A DNA stretch of 64,000 bases from positions 1 to 64,000 of the forward strand of contig CAVRBK010000092.1 in assembly GCA_963719025.1 (NCBI GenBank). Reading direction: 5' to 3'. The stretch is from Thiosocius sp963719025 (lineage in GTDB: Bacteria > Pseudomonadota > Gammaproteobacteria > Chromatiales > Chromatiaceae). This document shows, piece by piece, positions 36,180 to 45,318 of the stretch. Position numbers and translations under genes: made by a program. The notes below the pieces were generated by a model that saw only the letters and a program-made list of their open reading frames with translations, was not told where the DNA came from and searched no databases. Within the stretch, counting starts at the first letter, position 1, and each line of letters begins with the position of its first letter.

Positions 36180-37682
36180 CTACAGCCGTTCCAGACATTT
36201 GGGGGTCTTTGGCGACGCCGGATCGGCCAGAAATGCGCGTACCAGATCGGCCGCACAGAGGTGGCTGTCAAGCACCCCGTGACCGATTGCCGGAAACACG
36301 AAAACCTGCGCATTCGGCAGACTGCGTGCGGCCAGTTCGGCCCACTCGGGTGGCGTGACCGGGTCAAACTCGCCGGCCAGCAACAGGGTTGGCACCGGCG
36401 ATTCGACCGGCCGTGCGGAAGGCCTCGGGTGCCTCACCCGAATCCCAGTAACGGCAGGCGTTGTACTGCCAGTCGAAACGCTTGATCCCGGCCACTCGCG
36501 GATACAGCGCCAATTGCGCCTGGGCATCGCGCAGATCGACCGCACCGGTGTCGTGGCAGTCGATGGAACTGGCCACCGGATCGCTGATCGCGTCGTCCAG
36601 CAGCGCCTCCACGTTGTCACGAATCATGCGCCGCATCGCACTGTCGAGTCGACCATCTGCCAGCGCCCTGACACTGGCCGGCAGGTCGGGAATCAGATCC
36701 CATTGGTACATGGCCTCGAACAGCAGCCACGCCAGGTCCTCGTGGTCGTAGACCACCGCGATGTCCTGACCATCATCCGGATCGCGCACGCTCAGCCGCA
36801 ACAGCTCACGCTCGACCCGCTCGAAGGCATCGCGCAACACCCGATCGAGCACATCCGGGACCGTCTGAACAGCGATCGGCCAGTTCGCAGATACGGCTGA
36901 ACAGATCGAAAGAACGCTGCAGCAGCCAGGCATCGGCGAGCTCGGCGTTGACCTGCGGCGGATACGGCGAATCGAGGATCGCCGCATGCAGCTGCTGCGG
37001 CGCCGTGCGCATCATCTCCAGCGCGACCCGGGTACCGTATGACACGCCGTAAACACTCCAGCGCCCGACGCCCATGGCACGCATCAGATCGATGGCGTCC
37101 GCCGCGTTGTGGCGGGTGGTGAAACGATGCAGGTCGAAACCCTCGCTTTTCAGCCGGTCGTGACAGGCCCGGGTGGCCTCGCGCACCCGGCGGTAGGCCT
37201 CCTCGGTCGGCAACGGCAGGGGCAGGAGTTCGCGGCGCAGCGTGCGCAGCTCCGGGCAGTCCAGCGCCGGTTCCGACAGGCCGACCCCGCGCTGGTCGTA
37301 CAGCACCAGATCCCCCGACCAGGCGGTGGCATCCACCCAGTCGAGCCAGAAACCGACCTCGTCCGCGGCCAGCCAGGCCGCACCGCCCGGACCGCCGGCG
37401 ATGTACTGCACCGGCGGGCCGGAACGCGCCCAGAAATACTGCGGGATATAGACCACCGGCAGCACAAACTGCTGCGGGCTGGCCGTGGCCAGCGGCGCGG
37501 TGTGCAGACGGCCGCAGTGCAGCGGCCGCCACAGCGGCTTGTCGAACCAGCAATCGACCCACTCCAGACGCGCACCGTTCTCCAGCTGCAAGGCCTCGGG
37601 CGGGCGCGTGCAGTGCCTGCCAGGCGAACCAGACGGCCGGGGCCAGCACGATCGGCCAGAGCATCCAGCGCAGCACAGCCAT
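36180..37682 (-). CDS. Alpha/beta hydrolase, TAP-like, membrane-anchored (frameshifts)
   Basis: About 500 residues begin with a membrane or export helix (MAVLRWMLWPIVLAPAVWFAW). The hydrolase core has the oxyanion segment YIAGGPGGAAW, DLVLYDQRGVGLSEP, the nucleophile elbow SVYGVSYGTRVALEM, and in the C-terminal TAP-like part the acid in LLAGEFDPVTPPEW and the histidine in PAIGHGVLDSH. These features fit prolyl or tripeptidyl aminopeptidase-like enzymes; the substrate is unknown. Frames break near 37590, 36885 and 36415. It follows ubiA with overlapping codons, so it may be co-transcribed with ubiCA. Confidence 0.85.
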
Positions 37683-38583
37683 CAGGCAGCCACTCGACAG
37701 GTAGTCCCCGAACAGGCCGGCAAACACCAGCAGTCCGACGTAGTGATTGTTCAGAAACGCCCGAAAACAGGCCTGCCGCTCGCGCCCGCGAATCAACCAC
37801 TGCTGATAGACGAACAGCAGCGCAGCAGCGGCAAGGGCGATCGCATAGACCAGGCCACGCCCGGCCATCTGCCCGGCCTGCCACAGCAGCAACAGCATGG
37901 TCAGCTGCAGCAACCCGATCACAACGCGATCCCAGCGACCGAACAGGATCGCGGTCGATTTGACCCCGATCTTCAGGTCATCCTCGCGGTCGACCATGGC
38001 GTACATGGTGTCGTAGATCAGCGCCCAGACGACGGTCGCCGCAAACAACACCCAGGCGACACTCGGGATCTGATCCTGCACCGCGGTAAACGCCATCGGC
38101 ACCGCCCAGCCAAACGCCACACCCAGTACCAGTTGCGGCACGTGCGTATAGCGCTTCGTGAACGGGTATACCGCGGCCAGCGCCACGCGCAACAAAGGAA
38201 TGGGCGATGGTCCTGGCTGTTGAGTGTCAGTACCAGGGCGAAGGCGCACAGGCCAGGACGACGAACACCACGAGCGCCTCGCGCGGGCTGACCAGGCCGG
38301 TTGCCAGCGGGCGGCGTGCCGTGCGCTCCACCTGGCCGTCAATATCGCGATCGGCGTAATCGTTGATCGCACAGCCGGCCGAACGCATCAGCGCCGTGCC
38401 GAGGACAAAGACCAGCAGAATCCACCCGGGCGGAATCCCCTCGGCGGCAACCCACAGTGCCCACAACGCCGGCCACAGCAGCAGGTAGATACCGATCGGG
38501 CGGTCGGCCCGCACCAGCAGCCAGTAATGACCCAGCCGGGCGCGCCAGCCGGCCGGCGCTGCCTGTTGCCTATCCGTGCTCAT
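37682..38583 (-). CDS. ubiA: 4-hydroxybenzoate polyprenyltransferase (frameshifts)
   Basis: UbiA attaches the polyprenyl chain to 4-hydroxybenzoate in ubiquinone synthesis. The first Asp-rich motif is INDYADRDIDGQVERT with RPLATG after it, and the second is DTMYAMVDREDDLKIGVKSTAILFG. Eight to nine helices are predicted. The frame breaks near 38220 and again near the end, where the open frame runs into the next gene; a one-base change gives a stop at 37682-37684 overlapping the hydrolase start. The start ATG at 38583 overlaps the ubiC stop as ATGA. Confidence 0.92.
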
Positions 38584-39134
38584 ACCCCCAGCCTCGGAAT
38601 ATCCGGCAGGAAGAGCTCGTTCACCAGGATACGCTCGCCGCCATAGTCGAACAGGGTGCGCCGCCCCCACAGTTGCAGAGGCCGATGCCGCAGATGGGCC
38701 GTCGCGCGCTCGAACAGGCGGTGACGCGACGAGATCCGTGCCACCTCGACGCGCAGGCGGCGCGTGGTCGGATCGGAGAACAGCACCTCGCCGAGGGGTC
38801 GCCGGCCCAGCTGGGTCAGTGCATGCAAGGGTCCGCACAGGCTGCGCATCGGTATCAGGGTACGCGCAAACACCCAGGTTTCGCGGCCACAGTCGAGTCG
38901 CACCTCGCGCACCAGGGTGGCCTGCGCCGGCCCGCCACCGAGCAATGCGGCCTCGCTGGGCAGCGCGCTGGCGTGCCCCTGGGCGACCAGATCGACAGCG
39001 AAGCGCGAGCCGCAGCTGGCAATAACCGAGCGGGTCAGCGAACCGCGGTCGCTCAGCCAGGCATGCATCGCCGGCGCCACACCGGGCAGTCGACGTGGCG
39101 CAAGCGGCCGTCCAGCGAGGCTCGCGAAAGGCAC
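38580..39134 (-). CDS. ubiC: Chorismate--pyruvate lyase
   Basis: UbiC converts chorismate to 4-hydroxybenzoate and pyruvate, the first committed step of ubiquinone synthesis. The 184-residue product from GTG at 39134 has WLSDRGSLTRSVI near the start, REVRLDCGRETWVFARTLIP in the middle and GERILVNELFLPDIP at the end, all typical. The ribosome site is weak, so the exact start is uncertain. It is coupled to ubiA by an ATGA overlap. Confidence 0.9.
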   Translation of the reverse strand: MPFASLAGRPLAPRRLPGVAPAMHAWLSDRGSLTRSVIASCGSRFAVDLVAQGHASALPSEAALLGGGPAQATLVREVRLDCGRETWVFARTLIPMRSLCGPLHALTQLGRRPLGEVLFSDPTTRRLRVEVARISSRHRLFERATAHLRHRPLQLWGRRTLFDYGGERILVNELFLPDIPRLGV

Positions 39135-39189
39135 GATGGGAGTTGTTTTTGCGTCGGAACATCTGGTCGCCGCGGAGAAATCGGGCGGA

Positions 39190-39595
39190 TTATCGCATGT
39201 CAGCGCCGTGCAGGCGGCCGTCACTGGCGCAATCGCGCATGCAGATGAAACGGACCGGTATACACCGGCTCTCGTGATCCGGACGTCGGCAACCCGGCCG
39301 TCCTGGCCCGCCAGCGTCGAAGCGAATGGCGACACCGGCCGCATGGTGTCGCCCGGCCAGCGTGCACAACACCGTACTGATGCCGGCTCAACCAGTCGCA
39401 TTGCGTATCGACCAGGCCGCTGTCGCGCAGCTGTTTGCGCACCTGCTGATGCGAATCGCCGACCGCGATGGCACGCCATGCCGGCGGCACCTCGAGGGTC
39501 TCGGTCAGGGATACCGCATAAAACGGCAGTAGCAGCGCGATCACCAGCAGGGTCGAACGGCGGAGAATTTTCAGCATACTGTCAATCTGTGTCAC
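39190..39595 (-). CDS. Hypothetical exported protein between recG and ubiC (probable frameshift)
   Basis: The first 80 residues (start MTQIDSMLKILRRSTLLVIA at 39595) show an N-terminal membrane or signal segment (TLLVIALLLPFYAVSL), then PPAWRAIAVGDSHQQVRKQLRDSGLVDTQ, which recalls the short SmpA/OmlA-like helix-turn motif, and CDWLSRHQYGVV. A later stretch with LAGRHHAAGVAIRFDAG continues in another frame. The end is uncertain. I do not recognise a family with confidence. Confidence 0.5.
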
Positions 39596-39679
39596 GGCTT
39601 GAAGGTGGCAGGCGATCCTGCCGGCTACCCTGCAGGGCGCGCGCGCAACGATAACACCGCCCGCCCAGGCCCGGCACGG

Positions 39680-41772
39680 TCAGACATCGGCGTACTGCAC
39701 CTTGTGCCCGATCCAGCGATGCATCAGCGGCGCAACGCTCGCCGGGTATTCGCGCCAGCAGACGATCGGCCAGCGCCTGCACCCCGGGTACCAGGTCCTG
39801 GTCACGCAGCAGGTCGGCGATGCGAAACTGCATCTCGCCGGTCTGGCGGGTGCCCAGCACCTCGCCGGGACCGCGGATCTCCAGATCGCGACGCGCGATC
39901 GTCGAAGCCGTCGTTGGTTTCGCGCATCACCGCGAGACGCTCCTGCGCGACGCTGCCCAGCGGCGGGTGATACATCAGCACGCAATGGCTCTGCTGCGCA
40001 CCGCGCCCGACGCGACCGCGCAGCTGGTGCAGCTGCGACAGGCCGAGCCGCTCGGCGTTCTCGATCACCATCAGGCTGGCATTCGGCACGTCGACGCCGA
40101 CCTCGATCACCGTCGTCGCCACCAGCAGGTCGATCTCGCCGGCCTTGAACGCCGCCATCACCGCCTCCTTCTCGGCCGCCTTCATGCGGCCGTGCACCAG
40201 GCCGACGCGCAGCCCCTGCAGCGCCTCGGCCAGCGCCGCCGCGGTGTCCTCGGCGGCCTGCGCCTGCAGCGCCTCCGACTCCTCGATCAGGGTGCAGACC
40301 CAGTAGGCCTGGCGGCCCTCCGCGCAGGCCTGGGCGACCCGCTCGACCACCTCGTCGCGCCGCGCGTCAACGATCGCCACCGTCTGCACCGGCGTGCGTC
40401 CCGGCGGCAGCTCGTCGATCACCGACAGGTCGAGATCGGCATAGGCGGTCATCGCCAGGGTGCGCGGGATCGGCGTCGCGGTCATCACCAGCTGATGCGG
40501 CAACTGTCCGGCGACCCCCTTCTCGCGCAGCGCCAGGCGCTGGTGCACACCGAAGCGGTGCTGCTCATCGACGATCACCAGGCCGAGGCGCTCGAACAGC
40601 ACGTCGTCCTGGAACAGCGCATGGGTGCCGACGACGACCTGGGTCGTGCCGTCGCCCAGCCCGCTCAGCGTCGCCTGCGCGGCGCTTGCCCTTGTGCCGC
40701 CCGCTCAGCCAGCCGACCTCGACCCCAAGCGGCTCCAGCCAGGTCGCGAAATTGCGCAGATGCTGCTCGGCCAGCAGTTCGGTCGGCGCCATCAGCGCGA
40801 CCTGGTAACCGGCCTCGACGCAGCAGCAGTGCGGCCAGCGCCGCCACGATGGTCTTGCCCGAGCCGACATCGCCCTGCACCAGGCGCAGCGCCGGGTGCG
40901 GCTGCGCCAGGTCGGCGCGCATCTCGTCCAGCACCCGCTGCTGCGCTCCGGTCAGACGAAACGGCAGGCTGTCGAGCAGGGCATCCTGCAGCTGCCCGTC
41001 ACCCGCCAGCAGCGGTGCGCCGCAGCCGGCGCTGGCGCTGGCGCAGCACCCGCAGGCTCAGCTGATGGGCCAGCAGTTCTTCGAAGGCGAGGCGCCGCTG
41101 CGCCGGGTGGCCGGTCTCCGACAGCAGGGCCTGCGACTGGTCCGGCGGCGGGCGATGCAGCAGCCGCACCGCATCGGCCAGCGCCGGCAGGCGGTACTCG
41201 CGCAGGACCGCCGCTGGCAGCAGTTCCTGCAGCCCGCCCTGCCCCAGCAGGTCGAGCGCCCTGCCGGTCAGGTCACGCCAGCTCAGCTGGTGCATGCCCT
41301 CGGTGGTCGGGTAGATCGGCGTCAGCGCCTGCTCGACCTCGGCCGCGGCCCCCTCGGCGACGCGCTCAACCTCGGGATGGACCAGTTCATAGCTGTTCGG
41401 ACCATTGCGCACCTCGCCGAAGCAACGCAGCCAGGCACCGCGCGACATATTGGCCTTCTGCGCGGCACTGAAGTGAAAAAAGCGCAGCATGATGCTGCCG
41501 GTGCCGTCGGCCAGCCGCACCAGCAGCGAACGCCGCCGGCCGAAACGGATATCCGCCAGTTCGACCTCGCCCTGGATCACCGCCTGATCGCCGCTGCGCA
41601 GGCTGCCGATCGGCACGATCCGGGTGCGGTCCTGGTAGCGGATCGGCAGATGGAACAGCAGATCCTGAACGTTGGCGATCCCCAGCTTGAGCAGGCGCTC
41701 GGCATTCTTCGGGCCGACCCCCTTCAGGGCGGTAACCGGGGTTTCGGCAAGCGGGTGGGCGGCATCAATCAC
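39680..41772 (-). CDS. recG: ATP-dependent DNA helicase RecG (several frameshifts)
   Basis: RecG remodels stalled replication forks and Holliday junctions. The N-terminal wedge domain has LKGVGPKNAERLLKLGI and LFHLPIRYQDRT. The motor shows Walker A QGDVGSGKTIVA, APTELLAEQH, the DEQHRFG box, TATPIPRTLAMT, GRMKAAEKEAVM and TTVIEVGVDVPNAS with QLRGRVGRG; the C-terminus reads GTRQTGEMQFRIADL and ends HRWIGHKVQYADV. GTG at 41772 is the likely start. Frames break at five or so places (near 40995, 40860, 40690, 39905 and 39745). About 698 codons, the family length. Confidence 0.92.
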
Positions 41773-41978
41773 TGCGGCAGGATACGAAACCACGCCAGCA
41801 GCAACAAGGCAGAACGACACCGGGTCCGCCCGCCATGTCCGCGGTCATTACACGCCTGCCGGCCCGACGGTGTCGCAGCGGCGAGGCCGATCAGGCTGCG
41901 CGGGGGGTAAACAGCATCAACATCGCGCCATCTTTCCTATGCTTGGTTCAGGCATGGAATGAAACAGCAGCCGGATTG

Positions 41979-42368
41979 ATGTCAATTCACAATCAGCGGG
42001 CATGGGGACTGACGGCCGTCGCCCTGCTCGCGGGGATCGCCGCAAGCTACGCGAGCAATGATTGGACCTGGTTTTCGCGTGCCGGCGCGGCAGTGGTCGC
42101 CGTCGGCATTGTGCTGACCTCGCGCCAGATCTTCGAACACAACCGCCGGCTTCTGGAACACCAGCGCAAATACCCGGCACCCCACGAGGTACCGTCACGC
42201 GGTACGGCAGGCCACGACTGGGCGAACGAGAACAGCATCCGCCAATTGATCCGCGCACGCTCGCACGAAGAGGAAAACTGGCGCAGCGAATTCAGCGGCT
42301 TTCACATGCTGGTAGGCGGCACCCTGGTATGGGGGTTCGGCGACCTGCTGGGCCTGCTGTTCCGCTGA
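41979..42368 (+). CDS. Hypothetical membrane protein
   Basis: The 129 residues begin MSIHNQRAWGLTAVALLAGIAASYASN and contain two adjacent helices near the N-terminus (WGLTAVALLAGIAASYA and AGAAVVAVGIVLTSRQIF), a polar middle with HNRRLLEHQRKYPAPHEVPS, and a third hydrophobic segment at the end (GFHMLVGGTLVWGFGDLLGLLF). Similar small proteins without known function occur in proteobacteria. The frame is open upstream to 41835, but that part has no character. Lone plus-strand gene between recG and a cytochrome gene. Confidence 0.65.
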   Translation: MSIHNQRAWGLTAVALLAGIAASYASNDWTWFSRAGAAVVAVGIVLTSRQIFEHNRRLLEHQRKYPAPHEVPSRGTAGHDWANENSIRQLIRARSHEEENWRSEFSGFHMLVGGTLVWGFGDLLGLLFR

Positions 42369-42381
42369 ACCGGGGACAGCG

Positions 42382-42903
42382 CTATTTCCAGCGCTCCTGG
42401 CCGACCAGCAGCAACAGCATATTCAGAACCGACGAATTGGCAACCGGAGCGGGCAGACAACCCTGACCATCCTGTTCCGGTCCGCAAGACGCGTCAGCCA
42501 GGCGCCCGCTCGCCGTGGCCGGCAGGGCGTTCACATCGAGCAACAGCAAACGGCTGTGATAGACCACGTAGGCGACGGCCGCCGCAACATCCTGCTCGGT
42601 CAGTTCCAGGTCGCCGCCCGGCGGCATCCGCCCGTGACCCGCGACAGCGTGTTCGATCAACGTGTTCAGCGGCTGCTCGAGCCGCTCGCCCCAGTCCTCG
42701 CTGTCGCCGAACACCGGCGCACCCTTGCGACCGCTCTCGTGACAGTGCATGCACTTGTCGGTAAAGACGACCCGGCCATGCGCCAGGTTGAAGGCGCGGG
42801 TGTCGCTTTCGAAACCGCGCGGCTGGGCGACGCACGGCATAGCCACAAACTGCGCCAGGAGCACCAGCACAGTCAATCTGAACAGTTGCTGCCTGCCTGG
42901 CAT
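42382..42903 (-). CDS. Periplasmic monohaem cytochrome c
   Basis: The 173-residue protein has a signal peptide (MPGRQQLFRLTVLVLLAQFVAMPCVA) and one haem-binding motif CMHCH at residues 51-55 in VVFTDKCMHCHESGRKGAP. The sixth ligand is likely the methionine of GHGRMPPGGD. The region after DVAAAVAYVVYHS resembles class I c5-type cytochromes, with an extra C-terminal tail of about 50 residues that ends hydrophobically (SSVLNMLLLLVG). Partner unknown. Confidence 0.85.
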   Translation of the reverse strand: MPGRQQLFRLTVLVLLAQFVAMPCVAQPRGFESDTRAFNLAHGRVVFTDKCMHCHESGRKGAPVFGDSEDWGERLEQPLNTLIEHAVAGHGRMPPGGDLELTEQDVAAAVAYVVYHSRLLLLDVNALPATASGRLADASCGPEQDGQGCLPAPVANSSVLNMLLLLVGQERWK

Positions 42904-43135
42904 GAAATCTCCCGGGTTTTGTTGAGACGGACACCCTAAAGATACCCGCTCAAATCAGAATGGGAAAGAAAACAACAACCATTCCTTTTTTCACAGCCGC
43001 GTGGGGCGCTGGATGGAGGAACAGCGTGCGTATTCCCCAATTGCCCGGATCGCCGCTCCGGCATCGCGCCGCGCCGGTCCGGTACCCGATTCAGTCGGCT
43101 AAACTCAGGTCCTCCTCCAGGCCAGGAACGCAGCG

Positions 43136-43549
43136 ATGATCCACCAGTCCACCCTCGCCCAACCCACCCGCGGACGCGGCACCTACGAAATCACCGGGCA
43201 GGTACATGACCTGGTGCGTCAGTCCGGGATTCAAACAGGCCTGTGCCACCTGTTCGTGCAACATACCAGCGCATCCCTGATCATCTGCGAGAATGCCGAT
43301 CCGACGGTACGCAGCGACCTCGAACGCTTCATGAGCAGACTCGCACCGGACAGCGATCCGATCTACGACCACACCATGGAGGGCCCGGACGACATGCCGG
43401 CGCACGTGCGGTCGATCCTGACGAAGATGGATATGACAATCCCGGTGAGCCAGGGGCGCTGTGCGCTGGGGACCTGGCAGGGCATCTACCTGTACGAGCA
43501 CCGGCAGCAGCCGCATGCGCGTAAGGTGGTTGTGACAGTAAGCGACTGA
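43136..43549 (+). CDS. YjbQ/UPF0047 family protein
   Basis: The 137 residues match the small YjbQ family: GRGTYEITGQVHDLV, the conserved LFVQHTSASLIICENADP, YDHTMEGPDDMPAHVRSILT and ALGTWQGIYLYEHR. Histidines in QHTSASL and DDMPAH form a metal-like site. E. coli YjbQ has weak thiamine phosphate synthase activity in vitro; the true role is unsettled. No obvious operon partner. Confidence 0.93.
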   Translation: MIHQSTLAQPTRGRGTYEITGQVHDLVRQSGIQTGLCHLFVQHTSASLIICENADPTVRSDLERFMSRLAPDSDPIYDHTMEGPDDMPAHVRSILTKMDMTIPVSQGRCALGTWQGIYLYEHRQQPHARKVVVTVSD

Positions 43550-43591
43550 CCGGCAAACATCGCGCCGGCCAGTCGACATGGCTGGAAAGGC

Positions 43592-44095
43592 CTACTTGCC
43601 GATCGCGCCGATCGCCTTGGTGAAACCGGTGAGCGACAGCGGCAAACCGACGACCTGCTTGTTCGGCGCCGCAACGCGGATGACGGCCTTTTCACCGGCC
43701 TTCATCGCCTTCACCATCGCCGCAGGCAGGGGCGTGGCAACCGTGGTGCAGCCCTGCGCCGCGCAGAGGAAAAACGCCAGCTTGACCGGCTCAACCCCGT
43801 CCATCACCAGCGCAGCACCCGGCGGCAACAGCGAGCCCAGCGGCACGGTGGCAACCAGCAACGGATCGGGCTGGCCTTCGCGGAGTGCGATTCGGACCCC
43901 GAGCACCAGTTCCCCACCCTCTTTCTTGGTCACGTTCTGAAAGACGTAACACAACTCCTCTTTGCCATCTGGCGACTTGTCGCACTTGTAACCCCAGTCG
44001 CCGTAAGTGGTGGGCTCTGCCGCCAGCACCGGGGATGAAACCATTGCCGTGCCTGCCAGCACCAGCAGGAACGCGGAAAAAACTGTTCGCATCAT
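43592..44095 (-). CDS. IalB family periplasmic protein
   Basis: The 167 residues start with a signal peptide (MMRTVFSAFLLVLAGTAMVSSPVLA) and continue with TTYGDWGYKCDKSPDGKEELCYVFQNV, then two more cysteines in FFLCAAQGCTTVA. This cysteine pattern and the DW-x3-C start match the invasion-associated locus B family, whose biochemical role is not known. It is transcribed away from the peroxiredoxin gene, sharing a 238-base intergenic region. Confidence 0.85.
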   Translation of the reverse strand: MMRTVFSAFLLVLAGTAMVSSPVLAAEPTTYGDWGYKCDKSPDGKEELCYVFQNVTKKEGGELVLGVRIALREGQPDPLLVATVPLGSLLPPGAALVMDGVEPVKLAFFLCAAQGCTTVATPLPAAMVKAMKAGEKAVIRVAAPNKQVVGLPLSLTGFTKAIGAIGK

Positions 44096-44220
44096 GCAAT
44101 CCGTTATTTGAATAAGTGTCTTCGCAGTCTAACCAGAAACTACGCCCACGAGAATGACCATCAATCAGGCCGAAGGTTCATCTGGCCTTGTCCGGCCAGG
44201 GATCGGCCCGCGCTCCATAA

Positions 44221-44257
44221 TTAGCTTTTAACTATCAAGTCAATCTAAACAAACGAT
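44221..44257. promoter_or_regulatory. Candidate OxyR box upstream of the peroxiredoxin gene
   Basis: TTAG-N7-CTAT-N7-ATCT-N7-CGAT has the exact spacing of the OxyR tetranucleotide pattern (ATAG-N7-CTAT repeated) and matches 12 of 16 positions. It lies 77 bases upstream of the peroxiredoxin-glutaredoxin gene start. Peroxide control of such genes is known in other bacteria, so the context supports it. Confidence 0.45.
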
Positions 44258-44333
44258 TTCACTAATCGTCGACAGGTCCGGATACTGGCCCCACTGAATT
44301 TGACACAACCAACCTGGATCGAGGAGTTTTCTC

Positions 44334-45086
44334 ATGAATCTGCAAAACCGTGAAGGCCAGAACGTACCGAAGGTGATCTTCCGCACCCGTCGCGATCACG
44401 AGTGGGTCGACGTAACCACCAGCGACGTATTCGCAGGCAAAAACGTGGTCGTGTTCGCCCTGCCCGGTGCCTTTACCCCGACCTGTTCCTCAACGCACGT
44501 GCCGCGCTACAACCAGCTCGCCGCCGAGCTGAAGCGCAACGGTGTCGACGAGATCATCTGCGTGTCGGTCAATGATGCCTTCGTGATGAACGAATGGAAG
44601 GCCGAGCAGAAGGCCGACAACATCACCTTCCTGCCGGATGGCAACGGCGACTTCGCCCGCGGCATGGGCATGCTCGTGGCCAAGGAAGACCTCGGCTTCG
44701 GCGATCGCTCCTGGCGCTATGCGATGCTGGTCAAGGATGGCGTGATCGACAAGATGTTCATCGAACCGGACGTGCCGGGCGATCCGTTCGAGGTTTCCGA
44801 TGCCGACACCATGCTCGAGTATGTTGCACCGAACGCCCGCAAGCCGCTCGACGTGACCGTGTTTACCCGCGAGGGCTGCCCGTTCTGCGTGCGTGCCAAG
44901 GGACTGCTGCATGACGCCGGGATCAACTTCGACGAGTTGGTACTGAATCGCGATTACGGTGAGGTCACCCTGCGTGCCGTGGCCGGGGCCTCGATGGTGC
45001 CGCAGGTCTTCATCAACGGTAAACATGTCGGCGGCTCCGACGAGCTGGAGCAACACCTCAATCAGCGTGAGCAGGCGGCTGCCTGA
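44334..45086 (+). CDS. Peroxiredoxin-glutaredoxin hybrid protein
   Basis: The protein reduces hydroperoxides with glutathione using two fused domains. Residues 1-165 are a Prx5-type peroxiredoxin with the peroxidatic Cys51 in LPGAFTPTCSSTHVP; residues 170-250 are a glutaredoxin with the Cys182-x2-Cys185 motif in TREGCPFCVRAKG and the TVP-like MVPQVFINGKHVGGSDEL. Such hybrids are known from Haemophilus and purple sulfur bacteria. A good ribosome site (GAGGAG) precedes the ATG. The glutathione reductase-like gene follows after 232 bases, forming a complete peroxide-detoxifying pair. Confidence 0.96.
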   Translation: MNLQNREGQNVPKVIFRTRRDHEWVDVTTSDVFAGKNVVVFALPGAFTPTCSSTHVPRYNQLAAELKRNGVDEIICVSVNDAFVMNEWKAEQKADNITFLPDGNGDFARGMGMLVAKEDLGFGDRSWRYAMLVKDGVIDKMFIEPDVPGDPFEVSDADTMLEYVAPNARKPLDVTVFTREGCPFCVRAKGLLHDAGINFDELVLNRDYGEVTLRAVAGASMVPQVFINGKHVGGSDELEQHLNQREQAAA

Positions 45087-45164
45087 TCGGTCGCGCTGAG
45101 CGCCGCAGACAAATACGGGGTCATGCCGGCACCGGCCGGCATCCATGCACACCGTGTTGAGAAT

Positions 45165-45225
45165 GGACCCCCGCCTTCGCGGGGGTGACGCCTGACTTCG
45201 CGAGGAGTGATGCTCGCGGGGGGTA
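45165..45225. repeat. REP-like extragenic repeat between the peroxiredoxin and gor genes
   Basis: CCCCCGCCTTCGCGGGGGTGACG forms a tight hairpin, and related pieces (GCGGGGGGTAACG, CGCGAGGAGTGATG) follow at once. The CCCGCCTTCGCGGG-TGACG core is a common dispersed palindrome type in proteobacteria. A further inverted repeat, GCCGGCACCGGCCGGC, lies just upstream at about 45126. Confidence 0.65.
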
Positions 45226-45318
45226 ACGCCTGGATCCGCAGACGCGGGCAACTTGAAAGATTCCCGGCAAGGATCAGGTCTGGCTATGGCAATCAAAAAC
45301 AGGACATTGGAGAGCACG

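Noticed and set aside
39820..41910. Plus-strand open frame of 696 codons opposite recG
   Set aside because: recG motifs are clear on the minus strand despite frame breaks; the antisense frame has no domain and is favoured only by base composition.
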